DNA of 8,810 bases from Gammaproteobacteria bacterium. GTDB taxonomy: Bacteria; Pseudomonadota; Gammaproteobacteria; Chromatiales; Sedimenticolaceae. Within the stretch, counting starts at the first letter, position 1. The number at the start of each line of letters is the position of its first letter. The notes beneath the pieces were generated by a model that was given only the letters and a program-made list of their open reading frames with translations, was not told the origin of the DNA and did not search any database. The position numbers were made by a program, and so were the translations under genes. Location of the stretch: the NCBI GenBank assembly GCA_020445245.1, contig JAGRHB010000062.1, positions 1 to 8,810 on the forward strand, read 5' to 3'. Positions 1 to 5,703 of the stretch are shown here, in pieces.

Positions 1-1
1 G

Positions 2-313
2 TTCGATGAACTGATGGAAGGCGTCGACGCCATGCAGCAGCAGCGCGAGGGGAAAATCACGCTACGCTCGCATGAGGTCGAGGACCTACCCCCGCTCGAC
101 GTGGACGCGGATCTCATCCGTGACACGCGCGAACGTATGCACGTCTCCCGCGCCGTGTTTGCCCGCCGCCTACGCGTATCGACACGCACCTTGGAGAACT
201 GGGAGCAAGGGCGGGCGCGGCCCAATGCCCAGGCCGCTGCTTTGATTCTAATGGTGAGGAAGTTTCCCGATACCCTGGAGAAACTCAGCGAGTTGGGGCA
301 CCGGGCGGCCTGA
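2..313 (+). CDS. nadS: NadS/HigA-like XRE-family antitoxin or regulator (5' end outside window)
   Basis: DNA-binding helix-turn-helix protein of the NadS/HigA type, normally the antitoxin and autorepressor of a RelE/HigB-like toxin encoded just upstream. The frame is open to the window edge: residues FDEL precede the first ATG (position 14). Family members usually begin a few residues earlier still, so the true start lies outside. After an N-terminal segment containing the KITLRSHEVE stretch, an HTH occupies the second half: SRAVFARRLRVSTRTLENWE, then QGRARPNAQAA, and a C-terminal PDTLEKLSEL helix. The order VFARxLRxxxRTLENWEQGRxxPNAQAA is characteristic of NadS-like antitoxins. The partner toxin cannot be seen here, so the toxin-antitoxin assignment is inferred from family membership. 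A stand-alone XRE regulator is the alternative. Confidence 0.85.
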   Translation, partial: FDELMEGVDAMQQQREGKITLRSHEVEDLPPLDVDADLIRDTRERMHVSRAVFARRLRVSTRTLENWEQGRARPNAQAAALILMVRKFPDTLEKLSELGHRAA

Positions 314-340
314 ATTTATTGGAAAAAATCAGCCAAGGCG

Positions 341-364
341 ATTTGGGGGTATCTATGGGGGCAT
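341..364 (+). repeat. Two tandem GGGGG-centred 12-mers
   Basis: ATTTGGGGGTAT is followed immediately by CTATGGGGGCAT; the two 12-mers match at 9 of 12 positions and begin 28 bases after the antitoxin stop codon. Function unknown. Tandem GGGGGTAT-like motifs have been noted around sites of tyrosine-recombinase islands, but no integrase or tRNA is present here, so that link is only a guess. Confidence 0.45.
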
Positions 365-427
365 TTCTGGCGTTTAGCAGCGCAAGCTATTAGTTCATAA
401 GGCGATGTGATCGTCGCTGCCTCCACC

Positions 428-468
428 ATTTTTATATACTTTTCAATAAAATATATACGATTTCTAAA
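428..468. promoter_or_regulatory. AT-rich tract with repeated TATATAC, possible promoter remnant
   Basis: Only five of these 41 bases are G or C, in a window that is otherwise about 60% GC. TATATAC occurs twice (433-439 and 452-458), 19 bases apart. This composition fits a promoter or UP-element-like region, but no gene with a good start follows within 300 bases on the plus strand and the minus-strand gene nearby ends before it. No -35/-10 pair could be assigned confidently. Confidence 0.3.
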
Positions 469-535
469 CCTTCACAGAAGCTTGGTTTTGGCTCAATGTG
501 ATTTCCCATTGCGGGAATTTGGCTCCGCGGGCTCG

Positions 536-551
536 AGTGATTGAAATCACT
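536..551. promoter_or_regulatory. Perfect 16-base palindrome, CRP/Vfr-like half sites
   Basis: AGTGATTGAAATCACT is a 7-base inverted repeat with a 2-base centre. It carries GTGA-N6-TCAC, the core of the CRP/Vfr consensus TGTGA-N6-TCACA, and differs from it only in the outermost base of each arm. The AT-rich tract lies about 70 bases to its left. No obvious target gene follows, so actual binding is an inference. Confidence 0.35.
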
Positions 552-780
552 GTCTTAACCGGGAAGCTTGGCGCCCCCCTGGTCGGCAAGCCACCGTCAG
601 CCGTTCATCGCCAACCTTCCCCAGCCATCGGCGCAAGTGACCCCAAGGACGTCGCTCTGAGGGTACGTTCGGGGGCATGAATTGCGTAGCCAAAAATAGC
701 CCCCCAGCGCGCCTCGAATCCATTCGAAATGCTCTCGCCCAACAACAGTGATGAAGAAAGGCCACATAGGTCCGATCTCG

Positions 781-1491
781 TTACCGAAGATGATCCGGCT
801 CGACCTTTGCTTCGAGTGCAAGGGCTGAGTGTGTCTGACAACCAACAATAGCCGGCGCCTCGTGTATCAATTCGTCGTTCTCGAGCGCATGCACCATGAA
901 CAGCGCAAAGTCCACGCGGCGCGTCAAATTGCTTTCGAGGATCGGGTCACCGACGTGACAGCTCCATACAGGCAGCCCCTGGCTTTCCCCCTCTTCGAGG
1001 TCGCTCCCCCGAACGACAGTCCACCGAGTACTGCTGGCAAACACCCGGCGACACGCCTCGACCTGGTCGTCGAGATCGGCAAAGCGAAGTAGCCGCGCCA
1101 GCCAACCGAAGATACGCACAAAGGTCTTGAGCTTCCACGAGTACACGTCCTTGCCGTCACGCGTGATATGCCAGCCGCACGAGAAGACAAGACGCGCGCC
1201 TGGCTCCGCATAGTCCAGTACGGCCTGCGCGGTGCCCGTCGCGTACTGCTGGACACCCCACGGGACCAAGACGGTGAGCACCCCATCGCACCCCGCAAGC
1301 GCCTGCGCGATGACCTCGCGGTCATTGGTCGCTCCCGGCACGATAGCTATCCGCCCCTTGAATGCATCAAGCTTCTCAGCGCTTTTTTTCCGGCATACAC
1401 CGACCACGTCGTAACCTCGATCCAGCGCGTGCTGCACCATGTACCGCCCAAGCTTTCCCGAAGCGCCGATAATGCAAATTCTTCTAATCAT
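781..1491 (-). CDS. NAD(P)-binding atypical SDR-family protein
   Basis: Predicted 236-aa soluble protein of the NAD(P)H-binding (NmrA/atypical short-chain dehydrogenase) group. The N-terminal Rossmann motif is GASGKLG (residues 9-15: GxxGxxG) after a hydrophobic strand RRICIIG. Later strands include CDGVLTVLVP (68-77) and ARLVFSCGW (99-107). The classical SDR YxxxK catalytic pair is not evident, which suggests an atypical reductase or an NAD(P)-sensing protein; the substrate is unknown. The start at 1491 has only a weak upstream GAG and follows the upstream gene's stop by 37 bases, so the two are probably cotranscribed and translation may be partly coupled. The C-terminal tail (about residues 215-236) looks unremarkable and could be slightly altered. 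Length fits the family. Confidence 0.8.
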   Translation of the reverse strand: MIRRICIIGASGKLGRYMVQHALDRGYDVVGVCRKKSAEKLDAFKGRIAIVPGATNDREVIAQALAGCDGVLTVLVPWGVQQYATGTAQAVLDYAEPGARLVFSCGWHITRDGKDVYSWKLKTFVRIFGWLARLLRFADLDDQVEACRRVFASSTRWTVVRGSDLEEGESQGLPVWSCHVGDPILESNLTRRVDFALFMVHALENDELIHEAPAIVGCQTHSALALEAKVEPDHLR

Positions 1492-1528
1492 CTTTGCTCA
1501 TATTACTCACTTCCCAAGGAGGTCTGTG

Positions 1529-2401
1529 TCACGCCGCCTTGTCGCTGCCGGAAGAATCCCAGATGCCGCTTTCCGCGATCTGGCGTGCGAAATCAGTGAA
1601 GTCATTTGGGGCTCGGCCCAATGCGCGTTGCACACCGTCGCAGAGATAGGCATTGCGCCCATCGAGCACGGTTTCGAACAGATAGTTGAGGAGCCAGGCA
1701 TACTCGTCTGGCGCCCCTGATTCGCGAACGGCCTGGTTAAATGCCTCTTTTGGGATCTGCACGAACTTGACCTCTCGGCCAGTGGCCTGCGAGATCTCTT
1801 TCGCCACGTCGGAGAAGGTCATCAACCGCGGCCCGGTGACTTCATAGATCTCGTTCTCATGTCCCTCTTCAGTAAGGGCTCCCACGGCGACGTCCGCGAT
1901 ATCGTCGACGTCGACGAACGGCTCCGTGATATCCCCAGCCGGCAGCGTGATAGTGCCGTCCTTCACCATGCCAAGGAATTCCCCTTCAGAGAAATTCTGG
2001 CTGAACCAGCCGGCACGGACGATTGTCCAGGCGACGCCGGCTTCCTGCACGATCCGCTCGCAGGCCTGGGCCCCCTCTTCACCGCGTCCCGACAACAAAA
2101 CCAGGCGCTGCACACCAGACTCAACCGCCAACCTGGTGAACCGCCGGATGACCTCAGCGGCGCCTGGGACCGCAAGATCTGGTACAAAAGTGATGTAAAC
2201 AGCTGTCACATCAAGCAGGGCTGCTGGCCAGGTGCCTTGGTCGCTCCAGTCGAACGCAGGATTACCCGAGCGAGAGCCGATTCGTATTCTCCGTCCTCGG
2301 GCCTGCAACCTTTCGGCCACACGGCGGCCGGTCTTACCGGTTCCACCAGTAACGAGGGTGATTCCGGGGTTGAGTTCAGGTTCGATCAGTCGGTTGGGCA
2401 T
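1529..2401 (-). CDS. NmrA-like NAD(P)H-binding oxidoreductase
   Basis: Predicted 290-aa cytoplasmic protein of the NmrA/NAD(P)H-binding atypical SDR family. The dinucleotide-binding motif is VTGGTGKTGRRVAERL (17-32), with GGTGKTG matching GGTGxxG. A second-strand basic patch GRRIRIGSRSG (36-46) is of the sort that reads the NADP 2'-phosphate. VQRLVLLSGRG (97-107) and WTIVRAGWFSQNF (125-137) correspond to the core strands of quinone-oxidoreductase-like NmrA proteins such as QorB. PFVDVDDIADVAV (161-173) and YEVTGPRLMTFSDVAKEIS (186-204) are the usual C-terminal substrate-domain landmarks. The start is supported by AAGAGG seven to eight bases upstream. The gene is first in a leftward pair with the 236-aa SDR gene and divergent from an AraC regulator, its likely controller. 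Substrate unknown; a quinone or electrophile reductase is plausible. Confidence 0.9.
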   Translation of the reverse strand: MPNRLIEPELNPGITLVTGGTGKTGRRVAERLQARGRRIRIGSRSGNPAFDWSDQGTWPAALLDVTAVYITFVPDLAVPGAAEVIRRFTRLAVESGVQRLVLLSGRGEEGAQACERIVQEAGVAWTIVRAGWFSQNFSEGEFLGMVKDGTITLPAGDITEPFVDVDDIADVAVGALTEEGHENEIYEVTGPRLMTFSDVAKEISQATGREVKFVQIPKEAFNQAVRESGAPDEYAWLLNYLFETVLDGRNAYLCDGVQRALGRAPNDFTDFARQIAESGIWDSSGSDKAA

Positions 2402-2520
2402 GGCAAGTTCCTCTTGGCTGTTGGATTGATGATGCCGACGGTGATAAGACTAGAAACGGAACGGTTCCACGCCCATGCGCGAGGTGCTCAGATGCATACG
2501 CATTCGTATCGAATAGATCC
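2402..2520. promoter_or_regulatory. Divergent promoter region of NmrA-like and AraC genes
   Basis: This 119-base intergenic stretch must hold the promoters of both divergent genes. It contains the 11-base palindrome GGAAC-G-GTTCC (2458-2468). Just before the AraC start lie two overlapping dyads, ATACG-CATT-CGTAT (2496-2509) and ATTCG-TAT-CGAAT (2502-2514). These are candidate operators for the AraC protein or for a repressor. No -35/-10 pair is clear on either strand. Confidence 0.5.
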
Positions 2521-3459
2521 ATGGACAGCCTAGGCGGTCTACTTGACGCACCCCGAGCACGGGGCGCGTTCGCCCTGCGGGCTGTCATGCGGTCGCCCTG
2601 GTCGCTGAGAATCCTGGCGGAGTCACCGTTGACCTTGATCGCTGGTGTCGTAGGGGAGTTTTGGATAATCCCGGACGATGGCGAGGCGGTGCGCATCGGC
2701 CCGGGTGATATTGCGATTACTCGGGGCCCCGACCACTACAATGTGAGTGACTCACCAACCACACCACCATCCGTGGTCATACATCCTGGCCAGCACTGCT
2801 GTGACCTTGACGGCAACTCGCTGTTGGAAGAAATGACGCATGGCATTCGTACCTGGGGAAACGATCCTGATGGGGACACCCTCTTCCTGGTCGGTGCCTA
2901 CGAACACCTGAGTGATATCAGTGATCGTCTTTTGCGGGCACTACCGCCCGTGCTGACCGTTTCCCATGATGAGTGGGACTCGCCCATCGTCCCGTTGCTG
3001 GGAGACGAGATGGTCAAGGACGAACCGGGCCAGGCTGCCGTGTTGGATCGACTGCTCGATTTGTTGCTGACCGCGGTGCTGAAAGCGTGGTTCGGTAGAC
3101 GCGACACCACCAGCCCCGAGTGGTGGCGGTATCAGGGCGACCGAATTGTGGAACGGGCACTTCGCTTGATGCACGCGAGGCCGGATAGGTCCTGGACGCT
3201 CGATGCGCTCGCTTCCGAGGCTGGTGCATCGCGGGCGTCCCTTTCCCGTCGTTTCCAGGACCTTGTCGGCGAACCGCCGATGACCTTTCTCAAGAACTGG
3301 CGAATGGCATTGGCAGCGGACCTGTTGTGCAGACCGAACGAAACCGTGGGCACAGTCGCAGAGAAAGTGGGATACGCAACACCATTCGCATTCAGCGCGG
3401 CATTTAAGCGGGTGCGGGGCTTGAGCCCACAAGAGCATCGGAAAAGCGCACAGCGGTAG
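2521..3459 (+). CDS. AraC-family regulator with N-terminal cupin domain
   Basis: Predicted 312-aa transcription factor. The N-terminal part (about 5-190) is a cupin-type sensing domain of the group whose members start MDxLxxLLxxxRARGA. It shows LRAVMRSPWSLRI (19-31), GDIAITRGPDHYNV (62-75), and a CC pair (93-94) in the HPGQHCCDL segment that is often Cys-containing in this group. The C-terminal AraC DNA-binding domain (about 205-306) has both helix-turn-helices: WTLDALASEAGASRASLSRRF (225-245) and VGTVAEKVGYATPFAFSAAFK (276-296), followed by the usual GLSPQEHR. The start at 2521 has no strong ribosome binding site. It is transcribed away from the NmrA-like gene, the standard arrangement for a regulator controlling a neighbouring oxidoreductase in response to an unknown effector, possibly an electrophile or redox signal. 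Confidence 0.92.
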   Translation: MDSLGGLLDAPRARGAFALRAVMRSPWSLRILAESPLTLIAGVVGEFWIIPDDGEAVRIGPGDIAITRGPDHYNVSDSPTTPPSVVIHPGQHCCDLDGNSLLEEMTHGIRTWGNDPDGDTLFLVGAYEHLSDISDRLLRALPPVLTVSHDEWDSPIVPLLGDEMVKDEPGQAAVLDRLLDLLLTAVLKAWFGRRDTTSPEWWRYQGDRIVERALRLMHARPDRSWTLDALASEAGASRASLSRRFQDLVGEPPMTFLKNWRMALAADLLCRPNETVGTVAEKVGYATPFAFSAAFKRVRGLSPQEHRKSAQR

Positions 3460-3511
3460 CGCGGGCTTCATCGCGTCGTTCACACTGCGACGCTTTCTTC
3501 CGGAATCCATT

Positions 3512-3622
3512 TCACTCTGGCTGAACTGTCGGGCGGAACAGGATTTCGTTCACATCCACATCGTCCGGCTGGGGAATCGCGAAAGCCACCCACTCGGTAT
3601 CGAGTGACCATCTCCTTCCAGA
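3512..3622 (-). pseudogene. C-terminal remnant of an SDR-family oxidoreductase
   Basis: The minus strand ends at a TGA (3512-3514) preceded by in-frame VAFAIPQPDDVDVNEILF then RPTVQPE. This matches the C-terminal tail typical of classical YdfG-like short-chain dehydrogenases (AIxQPxxVDVNEIxxRPTxQ). The same frame reaches a stop (TGA at 3623-3625) only nine codons further upstream, and no Rossmann motif or YxxxK is found in the neighbouring bases. All but the last roughly 30 residues are therefore missing. The fragment lies tail-on to a broken AraC-family gene on the plus strand. Such SDR/AraC pairs are commonly divergent, so the two relics probably derive from one former locus with an internal deletion. 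It should not produce an active enzyme. Confidence 0.7.
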
Positions 3623-3670
3623 TCACGTTCTCGCCATTGTCGGACAGCCGCGGGCACCTGCTGGTCCAGA

Positions 3671-4035
3671 GTGCCGGTTTCTATGGGCAATAAGATGAAT
3701 ACTGTGAGAGAGAAACAAGTGGGTAGCCCGCAGGGCAAGCGTATCAGCCTGGCGGAAAGAATTGCCCGATGGAGCATAGGGGTGAACGGACTCGACACGC
3801 CGATCGCGGGACTGACCTTTCATCGCTGGAAAATGCCGACCGAGCCGACCAGCTACGCGCTGTCGCCGAGCATATGCCTGATCGGCCAGGGGCAAAAACG
3901 CCTGTTCCTGGTCGAGGAAACCTACGTCTACGACGAACACCGGTTTCTCGTATCTCAGTCGATCTGGCGGTGGTGATGCACATAGTCGAGTACCAGAAGT
4001 GCATGCGCCTTAACGAACCCCGGCGAGTCGGCTAA
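3671..4035 (+). pseudogene. Frameshifted, truncated AraC-type regulator (AraC_N domain only)
   Basis: The first frame (GTG 3671; ATGs at 3683 and 3695 are alternatives) encodes MNTVREKQ, then LAERIARW, GLDTPIAGLTFHRWKMPTEP, SICLIGQGQKRLFLVEET and YVYDEHRFLVS. This is the N-terminal domain of the AraC_N regulator family, whose members run ...YVYDxxxFLVTSVDLPVV. At about 3953-3957 the frame breaks: the expected continuation SVDLAVVMHIVE is found in the next frame (from 3955). Losing one base explains it, since TCTTCA would restore FLVSSVDL. The second frame stops at 4035. Recognisable similarity ends near 3990, and the C-terminal HTH domain (about 150 residues or more) is absent. Members of this family usually regulate a divergent SDR or aldo-keto reductase, in keeping with the SDR tail found at 3512-3622. 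Confidence 0.82.
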
Positions 4036-4044
4036 GACCGCCGC

Positions 4045-4069
4045 GAGAATCGAAGAGCGTTCGAATCTC
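4045..4069. repeat. Hairpin with 10-base arms containing TTCGAATC
   Basis: The left arm GAGAATCGAA (4045-4054) and right arm TTCGAATCTC (4060-4069) pair at 9 of 10 positions, with a single A-A mismatch and the loop GAGCG. There is no T-run after either end, so it is not a standard intrinsic terminator. The right arm resembles a tRNA T-loop, but no tRNA surrounds it. An operator or a structured relic are both possible. Confidence 0.5.
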
Positions 4070-4136
4070 TCCCAGCGCATATGTGACATTCTGACCACGC
4101 GGACAACAATTGGGGTCTCGGGAACGGCTGGTGCCG

Positions 4137-4208
4137 TCAACAGCCGCTCGCGTTGTTGTGCACCCAGGTTAGTTCTTGCCCTACCGCTGTGCGGCCGGGA
4201 TCGGTCAT
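4137..4208 (-). other. Possible 23-codon truncated gene after the dioxygenase
   Basis: An ATG on the minus strand lies 11 bases past the dioxygenase stop and is preceded by AAGGGCAGGCC, a fair ribosome binding site. It opens MTDPGRTAVGQELTWVHNNA and stops three residues later. The position fits a third operon gene whose body has been lost at the junction with the decayed region. The peptide matches nothing I recognise and may be chance. Confidence 0.2.
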
Positions 4209-4219
4209 GGCCTGCCCTT

Positions 4220-5044
4220 TCACGCTGCGGTCCCGGTTGCACCGACCGGTGGCATCTCCAGATTGACCGACTGGCCAAACACATAGGCGTCCATGGCCAG
4301 TATCCTGTGGTCGATGCCGCCCTCGAGAATGGTCGCCGGCCATGGTTTGTTCGACGCACCGAGGGCGATCAGCAATGGCCAGAAATGCTCGGGTGTCGGA
4401 TGTGCGCGGCGGGCATGCGGCGCGATCGCCAAGGCGCTGACCAACCGATCGCGTTCGCGGTTGACGATCGCCCGACGAACCCACTCCGCGAACGCCGCCA
4501 CGTAGGCTTCGTCAGCACCATGGGCGCCGAACTCGTAGAGATTGTGCGTCAGGCTCCCCGAGCCGACGATCAGCACGCCTTCAGCCGCGAGCGGTGCCAA
4601 TGCCTGCCCGAACGCGAAGGCCTTCTCGGCGTTCAGACGAGCGGGCATCGACACCTGGAAGACGGGCACTTCGGCCTCGGGATAGAGATAGGTCAGGGGT
4701 ACCCAGGCACCGTGGTCCAGACCGCGGATGGCATCAGCCTCGGCTGTCCAGCCGACGGCCCGCAACACGTCGAGGGCTCGCCCGGCCAGTTCCGGGTGCC
4801 CGGCGGCCGGATACTCGATCTCGTACAGCACCGGGTCGAAGCCGCCGAAGTCATGAATGGTCCGCAGCCGCGGCCCGATGGCGACCCGTGGGTGCGGCGT
4901 TGTCCAATGGGGCGAGACCACGAGCACTGCGGCAGGTCGCGGCAGTGCCCTGCCCAGAGCCGTCAGCAGGGGACCGGCGCGACCTGGATTGCGGGCGAAA
5001 GTCGGTGCGCCATGGGAAACGAACAGAGTGGGCAGTGGGGACAT
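4220..5044 (-). CDS. ygiD: YgiD/DODA-type extradiol ring-opening dioxygenase
   Basis: Predicted 274-aa cytoplasmic metal-dependent dioxygenase of the LigB/DODA class III extradiol superfamily (E. coli YgiD, plant DOPA 4,5-dioxygenase). These enzymes cleave the ring of catechols next to the hydroxyl pair. Family landmarks are present: FVSHGAP (His11), VVSPHW (His46), TIHDFGGF (62-69), GLDHGAW (108-114), VGSGSLTHNL (His167) and HPTPEHFWPLL (His215, His220). His11, His46 and a C-terminal histidine of the HPTPEH motif are the expected metal ligands, and all appear intact. Length is close to the usual 260-275. A GGAG lies about seven bases before the ATG. It is the second gene of a leftward unit behind doxX (66-base gap). 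The natural substrate is unknown; a catechol or quinone-related compound is inferred from the family. Confidence 0.93.
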   Translation of the reverse strand: MSPLPTLFVSHGAPTFARNPGRAGPLLTALGRALPRPAAVLVVSPHWTTPHPRVAIGPRLRTIHDFGGFDPVLYEIEYPAAGHPELAGRALDVLRAVGWTAEADAIRGLDHGAWVPLTYLYPEAEVPVFQVSMPARLNAEKAFAFGQALAPLAAEGVLIVGSGSLTHNLYEFGAHGADEAYVAAFAEWVRRAIVNRERDRLVSALAIAPHARRAHPTPEHFWPLLIALGASNKPWPATILEGGIDHRILAMDAYVFGQSVNLEMPPVGATGTAA

Positions 5045-5061
5045 GTCGAGGCTCCGGTCGT

Positions 5062-5083
5062 GCCGGGGCGAATCTGCCCCGGC
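5062..5083. repeat. Perfect 8-bp GC hairpin between doxX and dioxygenase gene
   Basis: GCCGGGGC and GCCCCGGC flank the six-base loop GAATCT. In the leftward mRNA it would form just upstream of the dioxygenase ribosome binding site. No U-run follows, so it is not a simple terminator. It could stabilise or process the transcript, or uncouple expression of the two genes. Confidence 0.65.
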
Positions 5084-5110
5084 CGGGATCGTTATCGCTG
5101 CGGTGCGCTA

Positions 5111-5551
5111 TCAGCGCTTGGCCAGCACGGCATCGACGGAGGCGCGGCCCGCACCGCTCAGCGCCAGCGACACGGTTGCCGCCAGCAGTGCCAGCGCGAA
5201 TTCATAGCCGTTGTTGCTCATGAACAGTCCGTTGCCGGCGTGGGCCGCGAAGATTGCCACGATCATGGTCACGGCCAGGACAACCGCGGCCGGGCGCACC
5301 AGTAAGCCGAGCAGCAACGCGAGACCGCCGAAGAACTCGGCACTGCCGGCGAGCAATGCCATCAGGTAGCCGGGCTCGAGCCCGATCGAGGCCATCCACT
5401 GGCCAGTGCCTTCGAGACCGTGGCCGCCGAACCAGCCGAACAGCTTCTGTCCACCATGGGCGGCGAGGATGATCCCGACGGGGATACGCAGGGCCAGCGG
5501 CGCCCAGCCGGCCTGAGTCGCTGTGATTTTCTGAACGAGTGCGTTTGCCAT
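5111..5551 (-). CDS. DoxX-family integral membrane protein
   Basis: Predicted 146-aa inner-membrane protein of the DoxX family. Four hydrophobic segments are visible at roughly 17-32, 61-83, 87-105 and 116-132. Landmarks are RIPVGIILAAHGGQKLFGWFGG (22-43), with the conserved HGxQKLFGWFGG, and the AEFFGGLALLLGLLVRPAA segment (71-89). The start is set by a strong AAGGAG eight bases upstream. DoxX relatives include a subunit of an archaeal thiosulfate:quinone oxidoreductase; most bacterial members have no proven reaction but are tied to redox or quinone stress. The gene is the first of a unit with the YgiD-type dioxygenase and divergent from a LysR gene. It ends in two adjacent stops (TGA TAG) inside a GCGCT-ATC-AGCGC dyad (5105-5117). 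Confidence 0.92.
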   Translation of the reverse strand: MANALVQKITATQAGWAPLALRIPVGIILAAHGGQKLFGWFGGHGLEGTGQWMASIGLEPGYLMALLAGSAEFFGGLALLLGLLVRPAAVVLAVTMIVAIFAAHAGNGLFMSNNGYEFALALLAATVSLALSGAGRASVDAVLAKR

Positions 5552-5703
5552 GACAGTTTCTCCTTAGATCGGTGTGCTTGTCGTATCAATAAGTTCGGGT
5601 GCGGCGACGTGCCGAATCCGTTACCGGGTGATGACAAGATAGTCGTTACGTTTTTCTATATAAACTGTATTTCTTGAGATGCACTGTTACTATTTGAGTG
5701 ACA
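5552..5703. promoter_or_regulatory. Divergent promoter region of doxX and LysR gene
   Basis: This 152-base region carries the AAGGAG of the doxX-like gene and, on its LysR side (about 5638-5695), an AT-rich stretch including TCTATATAAACTG that is the likely site of both promoters. GTTAC occurs three times in the same orientation (5620, 5645, 5686), the first two within CGTTAC 25 bases apart. The LysR protein would be expected to bind here. A specific T-N11-A box could not be chosen with confidence. Confidence 0.5.

Larger units (their letters stand above)
314..780. other. Gene-poor spacer with AT-rich tract and palindromes
   Basis: About 470 bases between the antitoxin gene and the end of the leftward SDR gene. 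Short open frames exist on both strands, but none has a convincing start, ribosome binding site or recognisable protein motif. Visible structure includes two GGGGG-centred 12-mers (341-364), a strongly AT-rich tract (428-468), a small TTCCC/GGGAA inverted repeat (503-517) and a 16-base palindrome (536-551). The stretch may be a degraded region, or the promoter region of something lost. Confidence 0.6.
4036..4219. other. Spacer between AraC relic and dioxygenase gene
   Basis: The spacer holds the hairpin at 4045-4069 and a possible mini-ORF on the minus strand (4137-4208). Other open frames on both strands give no motif I can name. No terminator with a T-run is visible downstream of the dioxygenase gene. 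Confidence 0.5.

Noticed and set aside
1515..1599. AAGGAGG followed by GTG on the plus strand inside the end of the NmrA-like gene
   Set aside because: The good-looking ribosome binding site is antisense to two well-supported minus-strand genes, and the frame after it has no recognisable product.
4000..4082. A tRNA ending in GTTCGAATC...CCAGCGCA
   Set aside because: No matching 5' acceptor arm (GCGCTGG) or anticodon arm lies 70-90 bases upstream, the T-stem is imperfect, and the motif is better explained as the right arm of the hairpin at 4045-4069.
4034..4110. Plus-strand stretch AARIEERSNLSQRICDIL resembling the N-terminal style of DruA/DUF4338-like transposases
   Set aside because: The similarity is short and vague, there is no start codon, and the following residues do not continue the pattern in any frame. 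No inverted repeats of an insertion sequence were found.
3955..4359. Long minus-strand frame of 134 codons including MSHMRWERFERSS
   Set aside because: It overlaps the real dioxygenase gene in another frame at one end and the AraC relic at the other. No family motif is recognised, and its start lies within the dioxygenase gene.
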